DNA of 64,000 bases from Solimonas variicoloris DSM 15731 (lineage in GTDB: Bacteria; Pseudomonadota; Gammaproteobacteria; Nevskiales; Nevskiaceae): NCBI RefSeq assembly GCF_000382285.1, contig NZ_KB907926.1, forward strand, positions 310,001 to 374,000, written 5' to 3'. The first letter of the stretch is position 1. Every line of letters begins with the position of its first letter. The position numbers and the translations under genes are program-made. Shown here in pieces: positions 37,480 to 46,255 of the stretch. The notes under the pieces were generated by a model, which ran no database searches, was not told where the DNA came from, and saw nothing but the letters and a program-made list of their open reading frames with translations.

Positions 37480-38661
37480 CTACTCGGCCGTCGCCGAGCA
37501 GAAGAAGCCCTTCAGATAGCGCGTCTCCGGGATCGCCGGATGCACCGGATGGTCGGGCCCCTGCGCGCCCTGTTCGAGCAGCCGCAGGCGCCGGCCGCCG
37601 TGGCGCGCCTCGCGCAGCAGGATGCGCTGCAGATCGTCGGCACCCAGATGATGCGAGCACGAACAGGAGACGAGGATGCCGTCGGCGGCGAGCAGCTGCA
37701 GCGCCGCGCGATTGAGCGCCGCGTAGTGCTCGATGCCGGCTTCGAAGTCCTTGCGCCGCTTGATCAGCGCCGGCGGATCGACGATCACCACGTCGAAGTG
37801 GCGGCCGGCCGCGCGCAGCGCCTTCATGCCGGCGAGCGCGTCGTCGCGGATCGTCTCGATCGTCAGGCCGTTCAGTGCGGCGCTGGCCTGCGCAGCGTCG
37901 AGCGCCGTCGACGAGGAATCGAGGCAGGTCGCGCTCGCGGCGCCGTCGTGCAGCGCGCGCAGCGCCCAGGCGCCGACGTAGCTGAACACGTCGAGTACGC
38001 TGCGGCCGCGCACGTAGCGGGCCAGGCGCGAGCGGTTGTCGCGCTGATCGAAGAAGAATCCGGTCTTCTGGCCGCCGGCGAGCGACAGCGTGTAGCGCAG
38101 GCCTTCCTCGCGGATCTCGATCGGATCGGGCACCTCGCCGATGATCTCGTTTTCCTGCGCCGGGCCTTCGAGCTCGCGCGCCGCGTTCTCGTTGCGCAGC
38201 AGGATGCCGCGCGGCTGCAGCACTTCCTGCAGCGCCTCGACGAGCGACGCCTTGAGCCGCTCCATGCCGGCGGTCGTGATCTGCACGACGAGGACGTCGC
38301 CGTAGCGGTCGACGACCAGGCCCGGCAGGCCGTCGGCCTCGCCGTAGATCAGGCGGTAGTACGGCTCGCCGTAGATGCGCTCACGCAGCGCCAGCGCGCC
38401 GGCGATACGCCGCGCGAACCACTCGCGGTCGATCGTGACGTCGACGTTGCCGCTGAGCAGGCGTACCGCCAGCAGCGTGCGCGGATTGACGTAGCCGAGA
38501 CCGAGCGGCTTGTCGCGGCTGTCGAGCACGCGGCACAGCGCGCCGGGCTCGATGTTGCGAAAATCGGCGCCGGCGTCGATCTCGTTCGAATACACCCAGA
38601 GGTGGCCGGCGCGCAGGCGTCGTTCCTCGCGCGGCTTCAGCTTCAGTGTGAGCACGCTCAT
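37480..38661 (-). CDS. rlmI: 23S rRNA m5C methyltransferase, RlmI family
   Basis: SAM-dependent RNA methyltransferase. The 393-residue protein starts with a PUA domain (about residues 1-75: LKPREERRLRAGHLWVYSNEI), then a linker with EADGLPGLVVDRYGD, and a Rossmann core with QKTGFFFDQRDNR, VLDVFSYVGAWALRA, and the catalytic-type motifs DVVIVDPPALIKRRKDF and LVSCSCSHHL. RlmI modifies C1962 of 23S rRNA in E. coli. It overlaps the kinase gene upstream by one base (TGATG), so translation is coupled. Confidence 0.92.
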   Translation of the reverse strand: MSVLTLKLKPREERRLRAGHLWVYSNEIDAGADFRNIEPGALCRVLDSRDKPLGLGYVNPRTLLAVRLLSGNVDVTIDREWFARRIAGALALRERIYGEPYYRLIYGEADGLPGLVVDRYGDVLVVQITTAGMERLKASLVEALQEVLQPRGILLRNENAARELEGPAQENEIIGEVPDPIEIREEGLRYTLSLAGGQKTGFFFDQRDNRSRLARYVRGRSVLDVFSYVGAWALRALHDGAASATCLDSSSTALDAAQASAALNGLTIETIRDDALAGMKALRAAGRHFDVVIVDPPALIKRRKDFEAGIEHYAALNRAALQLLAADGILVSCSCSHHLGADDLQRILLREARHGGRRLRLLEQGAQGPDHPVHPAIPETRYLKGFFCSATAE

Positions 38662-39608
38662 CAGACCAGGTCGGTACGGAACGCCTTCTTGTAGCGGGCG
38701 CGGAATGCGTCAGGCGTGAAGCGGTGGTTCTGGGTGCCCGGGCGCTCGATGCAGTACGCGCCCATCAGCGAGGCGATGCGGCCGGTCGTTTCCCAGTCGT
38801 AGCCTTGCAGCAGGCCGTGCAGCAGGCCGCCGCGATAGGCGTCGCCGCAGCCGGTCGGATCGGTCAGCGAGCCCGCCTGCGCGGTCGGAATTTCGATCGT
38901 GCGGCCGCCGGTGTAGATATGCGAGCCCTGGCCGCCGCGCGTGACGATCAGCGCTTCGACCCGCTCGGCGATCTGCGCCAGCGTCCAGCCGGTACGGTTC
39001 ATCAGGATCTCGGCTTCGTAGTCGTTGACGGCGACGTAGGTGGCCTTGTCGATGAAGGCGCGGAACTCTTCGCCATCGAACAGCGGAATGCCCTGGCCCG
39101 GATCGAAGATGAACGGCACGCCGGCATCGACGAACTGCTGCGCGTGCAGCAGCATCGCCTCGCGCGACTCGGCCGAGATCGAGCCGATCTTCACGCCCTT
39201 GCGCGCGATCTCGGCCGCCGTCACCTGCAGCGTGTGGGCCTGCGCCATCGCGCCCGGATGGAAGGCCGTGATCTGGTTGTCGTCGAGATCGGTCGTGATG
39301 TAGGCCTGCGCCGTATAGGTGTCGGGCACGACCTTGAGATAGGTACGGTCGATCTCGTTCTCGTCGAGCCACTTCTCGTAGGCGCCGAAATCATGGCCGA
39401 CGGTGCCCATCGGCAGCGGCTCGCCGCCGAGCAGGCGCAGGTTGTAGGCGATATTGCCGGCCGTGCCGCCGTAGTCGCGACGCAGCTGCGGCACCAGGAA
39501 CGACACGTTCAGGATGTGGACCTTGTCCGGCAGGATCGCGTTCTTGAACTGGCCGGAATAGACCATGATGGTGTCGTAGGCCACCGAACCACAGATCAAA
39601 GCAGACAT
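38661..39608 (-). CDS. PfkB-family sugar/nucleoside kinase (adenosine-kinase-like)
   Basis: 315-residue ribokinase-superfamily protein with RDYGGTAGNIAYNLRLLGGEPLPMGTVG near the N-terminus and the catalytic motif TDPTGCGDAYRGGLLHGLLQG (anion hole GCGD with catalytic Asp). It is the type commonly annotated as adenosine kinase or carbohydrate kinase in Proteobacteria. The substrate is not determined by sequence. ATG 39608 has a strong GAGGAG 5 nt upstream. Coupled to the rlmI-like gene downstream. Confidence 0.9.
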   Translation of the reverse strand: MSALICGSVAYDTIMVYSGQFKNAILPDKVHILNVSFLVPQLRRDYGGTAGNIAYNLRLLGGEPLPMGTVGHDFGAYEKWLDENEIDRTYLKVVPDTYTAQAYITTDLDDNQITAFHPGAMAQAHTLQVTAAEIARKGVKIGSISAESREAMLLHAQQFVDAGVPFIFDPGQGIPLFDGEEFRAFIDKATYVAVNDYEAEILMNRTGWTLAQIAERVEALIVTRGGQGSHIYTGGRTIEIPTAQAGSLTDPTGCGDAYRGGLLHGLLQGYDWETTGRIASLMGAYCIERPGTQNHRFTPDAFRARYKKAFRTDLV

Positions 39609-39688
39609 CGAAACTCCTCGCGGCGCGACGGGCGCGCCCATGGGTCAGCGAAAGCGGCGCAGCGCCGCAGAAATCCGAGCAGAAAATC

Positions 39689-40048
39689 TCAACTGAGCAG
39701 CACGCAGGCCCAGACCGCCGGAACCTGCAGCAGCGACAGATGCACCGCCGCCGAACCGAGATCCTTGGCCCGGCCCGACAGCTCGTTCCACTCCGGGCCG
39801 ATACGGTCGACCACGACCTCCACCGCCGTGTTCAGCAGCTCGGTGATCAGCACGAAGAACAGGCTCAGCAGCAACACGGCGCGTTCGACGCCGCCATGGC
39901 CGAGCCAGAGTGCGGCCGGCACCAGCAGCACGCACAGTGCCGCTTCGATGCGGAACGCCTCCTCGGCGCGCAGCGCCCAGCCGAGCCCCCAGTAGGAAAC
40001 CTTGGTCGCGCGGATCAGCCGCGCCCAGCCCTTGATGCCGTCTGCCAT
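39689..40048 (-). CDS. dgkA: Diacylglycerol kinase, prokaryotic type
   Basis: Small inner-membrane kinase recycling diacylglycerol to phosphatidate. The 119-residue protein has three transmembrane helices, an N-terminal amphipathic helix with WALRAEEAFRIEAAL, and the family signature ELLNTAVEVVVDRIGPEWNELSGRAKDLGSAAV. The length equals the family norm. Confidence 0.96.
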   Translation of the reverse strand: MADGIKGWARLIRATKVSYWGLGWALRAEEAFRIEAALCVLLVPAALWLGHGGVERAVLLLSLFFVLITELLNTAVEVVVDRIGPEWNELSGRAKDLGSAAVHLSLLQVPAVWACVLLS

Positions 40049-40264
40049 GAAGTCACGCCGTACGCGGTCGTAAGTGGTTGTCGAAACTTGCGAATTGTCG
40101 CCGAAACCGGAGGACGGCGCCGACCCACGATAGTTTAGTTTTTTTTAATAACCCAATCAGAAAATATCAATTGTTGCATTGCAACAAAGTACCTATAAAT
40201 AGGCTCAGCGCAGTCCGTCGATTCCCCCGAAGCGGACTGCCTCGAATCTCAAGGAGTGCTTGCC
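40049..40264 (+). promoter_or_regulatory. AT-rich promoter/operator region of the small membrane ORF
   Basis: A short AT-rich island (about 40130-40205) in a ~70 % GC window. It holds a perfect palindrome, TTGTTGCA-T-TGCAACAA (40171-40187), whose left part also reads as a -35 (TTGTTG, 40171-40176). A 17-bp spacer and a -10 (TATAAA, 40194-40199) follow. A dimeric repressor bound to the palindrome would cover the -35. The core TGC-N3-GCA resembles sites described for PhaR-type polyhydroxyalkanoate repressors, but that link is weak inference. Confidence 0.65.
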
Positions 40265-40471
40265 ATGGAAATCCTGCCCTTCGTCAGCTTCATCCTCTGG
40301 GCGACCGGCCTGCTCACCACCGCGCTGGTCGCGTTCGCGGTGCGCGACTGGTTTGCCGAGCGCAACGGCGTCGCCCAGTCGGTGCTGCCGCCGCAGCCGA
40401 AAGCCGCCGACTGCAGCCTGGCCGCGGTGCCGGCCATGCGCGTCGAGCGCGCCCTGCCGAAGGCCGCCTGA
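40265..40471 (+). CDS. Small single-pass membrane protein of unknown function
   Basis: 68 residues. One hydrophobic helix fills the N-terminal part (LPFVSFILWATGLLTTALVAF), then a short charged segment (RDWFAERNG) and a Pro/Ala-rich tail with one Cys. Coding is supported by AAGGAG 8 nt before ATG 40265, GC-rich third positions, a canonical promoter with an operator palindrome upstream, and a terminator downstream. I recognise no family. Confidence 0.65.
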   Translation: MEILPFVSFILWATGLLTTALVAFAVRDWFAERNGVAQSVLPPQPKAADCSLAAVPAMRVERALPKAA

Positions 40472-40539
40472 GGCGGCCACCGCGAGCGCCGGCTTCGCCG
40501 GCGCGACCGCGCCGCTGCGATCAGCCGCAGCGCTTCATC

Positions 40540-40569
40540 AAAAAAGCCCGCCTTCCGGCGGGCTTTTTT
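40540..40569. terminator. Bidirectional intrinsic terminator
   Basis: AAAAAAGCCCGCC-TTCC-GGCGGGCTTTTTT: a 7-bp GC stem extended by A/T pairs, with a tetraloop. It serves the small membrane ORF on the plus strand and gcvPB (18 bp away) on the minus strand. Confidence 0.9.
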
Positions 40570-40587
40570 GCATCCGAAGGCCAGCGC

Positions 40588-42045
40588 TCAGGCCGGCACG
40601 TAGCGCAGGTCGAGCTGGCGCGCCGCGCGCACATCGTCGAGCCGGCGCACCGGCATCGTGTACGGCGCCCCCTTGAGCTTGGCGATGTCCTGCTTGCCCT
40701 CCTCCCAGATCGCGACCAGCGCGTCGACGAAGGTATCGAGCGTTTCCTTGTCTTCCGTCTCGGTCGGTTCGATCAGCAGGCACTCCGGCACCAGCAGCGG
40801 AAAGTAAACCGTCGGTGCGTGAAAGCCGTAATCGAGCAGGCGTTTGGCGACGTCGGTCGCCGTCATCTCGATCTCCTGCTTCTGCTTCTTCAGCGTGACG
40901 ATGAACTCGTGCGAGGCGCGCCGCGCCGGGAAGGCCAGTTCGAAGCCCTTTTCCTTGAGACGCGCCGCCAGGTAGTTGGCATTGAGCGTCGCGAACTCGG
41001 CGACGCGCTGCATGCCGTCGCGGCCGAGCATGCGGGCGTAGACATAGGCGCGCATCAGCACGCCGGCGTTGCCCATCCACGCCGACAGGCGCCCGATCGT
41101 CTGCGGCAGATCCTGCTCGGTCAGCCAGCGGTAGGTCTCGCCGTCCTTGCCGACCAGCGGCGTCGGCATGAACGGCTTGAGGCGCTCGGAGACGCCGACC
41201 GCGCCGGCGCCCGGCCCGCCGCCGCCGTGCGGCGTCGAGAAGGTCTTGTGCAGGTTCATGTGGATGACGTCGAAGCCCATGTCGCCCGGCCGCACCTTGC
41301 CGAGGATCGCGTTGAGATTGGCGCCGTCGTAGTACAGCAGGCCGCCGGCCTCGTGGACGATCTCGGCGATCTCCTTGATGCGGCGCTCGAACACGCCGAA
41401 GGTCGACGGATTGGTCAGCATGATGCCGGCCGTCTGCGGACCGACGGCGGCCTTCAGCGCCTCGACATCGACGTCGCCGTCGTCGTTGGTGGGGATCTCG
41501 CGCACCGTGCAGCCGAGCATCGCCGCGGTCGCCGGGTTGGTGCCGTGAGCGGCGTCCGGCACGAGGATCTCGGTGCGCGCGAGGTCGCCGCGCGCCTTGT
41601 GATAGGCCTTGATCATCGATACGCCGGCGAACTCGCCCTGCGCACCGGCCATCGGCGTCAGTGACACGCCGGCCATGCCGGTCACTTCCTTCAGGATTTC
41701 CTGCAGGTCATACATGCAGGCGAGGAAACCCTGGCTGTGCGATTCCGGCGCCAGCGGATGGCGCGCCAGGAACTGCGGCAGCATCGCCAGCGTATTGCAG
41801 GCGCGCGGGTTGTACTTCATCGTGCACGAACCCAGCGGGTAGAAGTGCGTGTCGATCGAGAAGTTCTTCTGCGACAGCCGCGTGAAGTGACGGACCGCCT
41901 GCATCTCCGAAACCTCGGGCAGGCTCGGCGGGTCCTGGCGGCGCAGCGCCTCCGGGATGGCGCTCAGATCGACGCCGCGGTTCGGGTTCTGCGCGGTGGC
42001 CGTGCGGCCGGGGCGCGACACTTCGAAAATCAGTTTCTCAGTCAT
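40588..42045 (-). CDS. gcvPB: Glycine dehydrogenase (decarboxylating) subunit 2
   Basis: C-terminal half of the split P-protein of the glycine cleavage system; decarboxylates glycine with PLP. The 485-residue product has the PLP lysine in [17 protein letters not shown], plus [31 protein letters not shown] and [11 protein letters not shown] chose ATG 42045 ([13 protein letters not shown]), the family start, over an upstream in-frame ATG at 42126 inside tpx. It is the last gene of the gcv operon. Confidence 0.96.
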   Translation of the reverse strand: MTEKLIFEVSRPGRTATAQNPNRGVDLSAIPEALRRQDPPSLPEVSEMQAVRHFTRLSQKNFSIDTHFYPLGSCTMKYNPRACNTLAMLPQFLARHPLAPESHSQGFLACMYDLQEILKEVTGMAGVSLTPMAGAQGEFAGVSMIKAYHKARGDLARTEILVPDAAHGTNPATAAMLGCTVREIPTNDDGDVDVEALKAAVGPQTAGIMLTNPSTFGVFERRIKEIAEIVHEAGGLLYYDGANLNAILGKVRPGDMGFDVIHMNLHKTFSTPHGGGGPGAGAVGVSERLKPFMPTPLVGKDGETYRWLTEQDLPQTIGRLSAWMGNAGVLMRAYVYARMLGRDGMQRVAEFATLNANYLAARLKEKGFELAFPARRASHEFIVTLKKQKQEIEMTATDVAKRLLDYGFHAPTVYFPLLVPECLLIEPTETEDKETLDTFVDALVAIWEEGKQDIAKLKGAPYTMPVRRLDDVRAARQLDLRYVPA

Positions 42046-42070
42046 GTCTTGACGCAGGAAAGCAGGCGGT

Positions 42071-42571
<501 letters not shown>

Positions 42572-42595
42572 GTCACGCTCCTTTCAAGGATCTGT

Positions 42596-43954
42596 TCAGG
42601 CGAGTACGCGGGCCAGCGCGGCGCGGTACTGCGCGAGCTGCTCCGCGGTCTTGGTTTCGGTCGCGCAGACCAGCAGCGCATGACCGAGTTCCGGATAGCG
42701 GTCTGAGAGATCGTAGCCGCCGAAAATGCCCTGCTGCGCCAGTGCCGCGAGCACCGGCTTGACCGGCTTGGGCAGGCGGATCGCGGACTCGTGGAAATGC
42801 GCGCCCGCGAACACCGCCCCGACGCCGGCGATGCCGCTCAGCTGCGCGACCAGCTCGCGCGTGTTGGCGAGCGAGGCCGAAGCGACCTCGGCCAGGCCGC
42901 GCGGACCGAGCAGCGACATGTAGATCGTCGCCGCGGTGACCAGCAGGCCCTGGTTGGTGCAGATGTTGGACTTGGCCTTGGCGCGGCGAATGTGCTGCTC
43001 GCGCGCCTGCAGGGTCAGCGTGTAGCCCGGCTTGCCATCGAGGTCGACGGTGCGGCCGACGATGCGGCCCGGCATTTCGCGCACGTACGCCATCTTGGTG
43101 GTGAGGAAGCCGAAGTACGGGCCGCCGGACGCCAGCGGCGCGCCGAGCGGCTGGCCTTCGCCGCAAACGATGTCGGCGCCCTTCGTGCCCCAGTTGCCGG
43201 GCGCCTTGAGCACCGCCAGCGCGGTCGGGTTGACGACAGCAACGACCAGCGCACCCTGCGCGTGCGCCCAGTCGGTGATCGCGTCGACGTCCTCGAGCAC
43301 GCCGAAGAAGTTCGGCTGCTGGATCACCACCGCGGTCGGCTTCTCGCCGGCGTGCGCCTGCAGCGCCGCCAGCGCGGTCTGGCCGCTGCGTGCGTCGTAG
43401 TCGACGAACACCTGGTGCACGCCCTGCGCGCCGGTCGTGCTGGCGACGACGTCGCGATACAGCGGATTCACCGCGCGCGGCACCAGCATCGTGCCGGACG
43501 GGTTCTGCTTGTTCGCGCGCATCGCCATCAGCAGCGCTTCGCCGAGCGCCGAGCCGCCGTCGTACATCGAGGCGTTGGACACCTCCATGCCGGTCAGCCC
43601 GCAGATCATCGTCTGGTATTCGTACAGCAGCTGCAGCGTGCCCTGGCTCGCCTCGGCCTGGTACGGCGTGTACGCCGAGTAGAACTCACCGCGCGTGGTG
43701 ATCTCCCAGACCGCCGCCGGAATGTGATGCTCATAGGCACCGGCGCCGATGAAGTTGAGCGCGAACGCGTCCTGCTGCGCGCGCGCCATCATCAGCTGGG
43801 TCACCGCCATTTCGCTCAGGCCTTCCGGGATGCCGGTCAGCGCGCCGCAGCGCAGTGCGGGCGGGATCTCATCGAACAGCGCATCGATGCTCGGCGCCTG
43901 GATCGCGGCGAGCATCTCCTTCACATCGGTTTCGGTATGCGGAATGAACGGCAT
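42596..43954 (-). CDS. gcvPA: Glycine dehydrogenase (decarboxylating) subunit 1
   Basis: N-terminal half of the split P-protein; forms the alpha2beta2 enzyme with GcvPB. The 452-residue protein opens [19 protein letters not shown] and has [32 protein letters not shown], the segment [14 protein letters not shown] and [10 protein letters not shown]. It belongs to the gcvT-gcvH-gcvPA-tpx-gcvPB operon. Confidence 0.96.
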   Translation of the reverse strand: MPFIPHTETDVKEMLAAIQAPSIDALFDEIPPALRCGALTGIPEGLSEMAVTQLMMARAQQDAFALNFIGAGAYEHHIPAAVWEITTRGEFYSAYTPYQAEASQGTLQLLYEYQTMICGLTGMEVSNASMYDGGSALGEALLMAMRANKQNPSGTMLVPRAVNPLYRDVVASTTGAQGVHQVFVDYDARSGQTALAALQAHAGEKPTAVVIQQPNFFGVLEDVDAITDWAHAQGALVVAVVNPTALAVLKAPGNWGTKGADIVCGEGQPLGAPLASGGPYFGFLTTKMAYVREMPGRIVGRTVDLDGKPGYTLTLQAREQHIRRAKAKSNICTNQGLLVTAATIYMSLLGPRGLAEVASASLANTRELVAQLSGIAGVGAVFAGAHFHESAIRLPKPVKPVLAALAQQGIFGGYDLSDRYPELGHALLVCATETKTAEQLAQYRAALARVLA

Positions 43955-43988
43955 GGCAGTGCGGCAGTAGGAAAGCGGGACGCGCGAA

Positions 43989-44378
43989 TCAGAGCGTCTT
44001 GAGGAAATCCGCGTAGGCGGCGGCGTCGAGCAGGCTGCCGAGCTCGGCGGCGTTCGCCGGCTTCATCTTCCACAGCCAGCCTTCCTGGTACGGATCGCTG
44101 TTGAGGATTTCCGGGCTGCCGCCGAGCTTGTCGTTGGCGGCGACGACTTCGCCGGCGATCGGCGCGTAGACGTCGCTGGCGGCCTTCACCGACTCGACGA
44201 CCGCGCACGACTCTTCCTTGGCCAGCGTGCGGCCGACGGCCGGCACCTCGACGAACACGAGGTCGCCGAGCGAACCCTGCGCGAAATCGGTGATGCCGAC
44301 GGTGACGGTGCCGTCCGCCTCGACGCGGACCCACTCATGCGACTTGACGTACTTGAGATCGGCGGGAATGTTGCTCAT
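43989..44378 (-). CDS. gcvH: Glycine cleavage system H protein
   Basis: Lipoyl carrier that shuttles the aminomethyl group among the P, T and L proteins. 129 residues; the lipoylated Lys is in [18 protein letters not shown], followed by [22 protein letters not shown] and GWLWKMK. ATG 44378 is supported by AGGAG 8 nt upstream and by the family start [13 protein letters not shown]. Confidence 0.97.
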   Translation of the reverse strand: MSNIPADLKYVKSHEWVRVEADGTVTVGITDFAQGSLGDLVFVEVPAVGRTLAKEESCAVVESVKAASDVYAPIAGEVVAANDKLGGSPEILNSDPYQEGWLWKMKPANAAELGSLLDAAAYADFLKTL

Positions 44379-44461
44379 CGAAGGTTCTCCTGAAAATCCT
44401 GATCCGGAAAAAGTCGGGCCGCGGGTCGGCCGTGGGCTGGGCGCCGGCGCCGCGCGCAGGC

Positions 44462-45544
44462 CTAGACCAGCACCTTGCCGTGGCGCACGAACGGCGGCTT
44501 GACGAGGCGCGCCGCGACCCACTGGCCGCGGATCTCAACCTCGCAGGCACCCTCGGCGCCGGCGTCGATGCGCGCCAGCGCAACCGACTGCTTCATCGTC
44601 GGCGCGAAGCCGCCGCTGGTGGTCTCGCCGCTGGCGCCGTTGGCGAAGCGCAACTTCATGTGCGCGCGCACGATGCCGCGGCCCTCCAGCACCAGGCCGA
44701 CGAACTTCTTCGGGCTGGCGCCGCGCAGCGGCTCGATCGCGGTGCGACCGATGAAGTCTCGGTCCTGCGGCTCCCACGCGATCGTCCAGCCAAGGCCGGA
44801 CTCAAGCGGCTGCGTCGCTTCATCCATGTCCTGGCCGTAGAGGTTCATGCCGGCCTCGAGGCGCAGCGTGTCGCGGGCACCGAGACCGCAGGGCTTGACG
44901 CCGTCGGCAAGCAGACCCTGCCAGAGCGCGACCAGATCGGCGTGCGGCAGAATCAGCTCGAAGCCGTCCTCGCCGGTATAGCCGGTGCGGGCGACGAACC
45001 ATTCGCCGTCATGCGCCGCCTGAAAGTTGACGAGCGCTTCGGCCGGCACGCGCAGCGCCTGCGGCAGCCGCGGCACGACCTGCGCGCGGGCCTGCGGCCC
45101 CTGCACGGCGAGGATGCCGAGGTCGTCGCGATGACGGACCTCGACGCCGAACGCCGGCGCCTGCTGGCGGATCCAGGCCAGATCCTTGTCGGTGGTGCCG
45201 GCGTTGACGACCAGACGGAACCAGCTCTCGTCGAGGAAATAGCAGATGAGATCGTCGAGGATGCCGCCGTCCTCGCGCAGCATGCAGGAATACAGGGCCT
45301 TGCCTGGCTGCGTCAGCTTGGCGACGTCGTTGGCGAGCAGCTTGCGCAGGAACTCGCGCGTGCGCGCGCCGTGCAAATCGACGGCCGTCATGTGGGCGAC
45401 GTCGAACATGCCGGCGGCCTGGCGCACCGCGTGGTGCTCGTCGAGCTGGGACTGGTACTGGATCGGCATGTCCCAGCCGGCGAAATCGACCAGCTTGGCG
45501 CCAAGACGGACGTGTTCAGCGTGCAGCGCTGTCTGCTTGAGCAT
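44462..45544 (-). CDS. gcvT: Glycine cleavage system T protein (aminomethyltransferase)
   Basis: Transfers the methylene group from the aminomethyl-lipoyl H protein to tetrahydrofolate, releasing ammonia. The 360-residue protein has [70 protein letters not shown] and [17 protein letters not shown]. It is the first gene of the operon, 40 bp below the glycine riboswitch. Confidence 0.97.
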   Translation of the reverse strand: MLKQTALHAEHVRLGAKLVDFAGWDMPIQYQSQLDEHHAVRQAAGMFDVAHMTAVDLHGARTREFLRKLLANDVAKLTQPGKALYSCMLREDGGILDDLICYFLDESWFRLVVNAGTTDKDLAWIRQQAPAFGVEVRHRDDLGILAVQGPQARAQVVPRLPQALRVPAEALVNFQAAHDGEWFVARTGYTGEDGFELILPHADLVALWQGLLADGVKPCGLGARDTLRLEAGMNLYGQDMDEATQPLESGLGWTIAWEPQDRDFIGRTAIEPLRGASPKKFVGLVLEGRGIVRAHMKLRFANGASGETTSGGFAPTMKQSVALARIDAGAEGACEVEIRGQWVAARLVKPPFVRHGKVLV

Positions 45545-45579
45545 ACGGTTCCCGCGTCATGAAATGTCGTTGCGAAAAC

Positions 45580-45766
45580 CGCCCCTCTGTCCGGTGTACC
45601 TGAAAGTTCGAAAGCGGATGGACCGCTTCTGCCTCGTCGGTGGCCTGCCTTGCGGCGGGCGCTCTCCAGAGTGTTATGCAGCACCGCGCTCCGTTTGCCT
45701 GAGCGATTCCGGGCGGATTTGCGCCTTCGGCGCCACCGTTGCCGGTGGTCTCTCGCGCGGTGCTGC
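45580..45766 (-). ncRNA. Tandem glycine riboswitch
   Basis: Read on the minus strand. Aptamer 1 spans 45765-45679: P1 strands CAGCACCGCGC and GCGCGGTGCTG are fully complementary, enclosing GAGAGACCACCGG, GGCGCCGAAGGCGCAAA and CTCAGGCAAACGGA. A short linker leads to aptamer 2 (45672-45585): CTCTGGAGAG, CACCGACGAGGCAGAAGC, CTTTCAGGTACACCGGACAGAG. These conserved cores define the two-domain glycine riboswitch, which activates gcv operons when glycine is abundant. It ends about 40 nt before gcvT. Confidence 0.95.
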
Positions 45767-45855
45767 TTGCTACTTTAAAACAAACTCGGCCACGGCCATC
45801 CGTGGCGAAACCGCATGTCCCGATCCGGCCCCTGCCCGGCCATCCATGGCCGGGC

Positions 45856-45900
45856 GTTCCCGGCCGCGCGAAGCTGCGCTTCGCAAGCGCGGCCGGGAAC
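45856..45900. repeat. Long palindromic hairpin abutting the duplicated aptamer fragment
   Basis: GTTCCCGGCCGCGC (45856-45869) and GCGCGGCCGGGAAC (45887-45900) form a perfect 14-bp stem; inside, GAAGC-TGC-GCTTC can extend it. Smaller palindromes lie beside it: GCCACGG-CCAT-CCGTGGC (45789-45806) and GCCCGGCCAT/ATGGCCGGGC (45834-45855). The right edge of the big hairpin is exactly the left edge of the aptamer copy at 45901. Confidence 0.75.
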
Positions 45901-45977
45901 CCTGAGCGATTCCGGGCGGATTTGCGCCTTCGGCGCCACCGTTACCGGTGGTCTCTCGCGCGGTGCTGTTTGCTACT
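45901..45977 (-). repeat. Truncated second copy of glycine-riboswitch aptamer 1
   Basis: These 77 bp match 45698-45774 at 75 positions (differences at copy positions 44 and 70). The copy contains the 5' P1 strand, the GAGAGACC core and the sequence through CTCAGG, but stops there: the 3' P1 strand and the second aptamer are missing and are replaced by the palindrome. It is therefore not a complete aptamer, although it is on the same strand and upstream of the intact riboswitch. Confidence 0.9.
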
Positions 45978-46002
45978 AGATCCTTTTTGCTACTAGATCC
46001 TT
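45970..46002. repeat. 16-bp direct repeat
   Basis: TTGCTACTAGATCCTT occurs twice with a 17-bp period (45970-45985 and 45987-46002), overlapping the upstream end of the aptamer copy. It contains CTAG, a rare tetramer in such genomes. Possibly duplication scars. Confidence 0.75.
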
Positions 46003-46255
46003 GATGCCACGCCGGCCAAGGCCACCAGTACAGGTGGTCTTCCGGGACGCGGAGTGCGCGCATGATAAGCGAGCCGGCCGGCCGCTGGCGAGTCGGACAG
46101 GGCGCGGGGGCGCCCGATGCGGCGGCGTGAACTGGCACACGCGCGGCGCGCCGTCGTCAAGACAAATGCCGGTCTGCGCCAGCGGGCGTCGGCTATATTC
46201 GCCCTTTGCTTCTGGCGGCCGGCGGCGCGTCAAACAAGAACATTACGGGGGAAGC

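Larger units (their letters stand above)
45545..46255. other. 711-bp non-coding region between gcvT and tpsB
   Basis: No supported protein gene. From the gcvT side it holds a short spacer, the tandem glycine riboswitch, a 126-bp block of palindromes, the truncated aptamer copy, the 16-bp direct repeats, and then about 250 bp leading to tpsB. That last part contains a TATATT hexamer (46194-46199) that could be a -10 for tpsB, without a clear -35. Confidence 0.7.

Noticed and set aside
45856-45900. Insertion-sequence end or mobile element
   Set aside because: A perfect palindrome is present, but no transposase, paired terminal repeats or target-site duplication is seen in the window.
45901-45977. 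A third functional glycine aptamer
   Set aside because: The copy lacks the 3' P1 strand and the partner aptamer, so it cannot fold as a full aptamer. Reported as a truncated duplicate instead.
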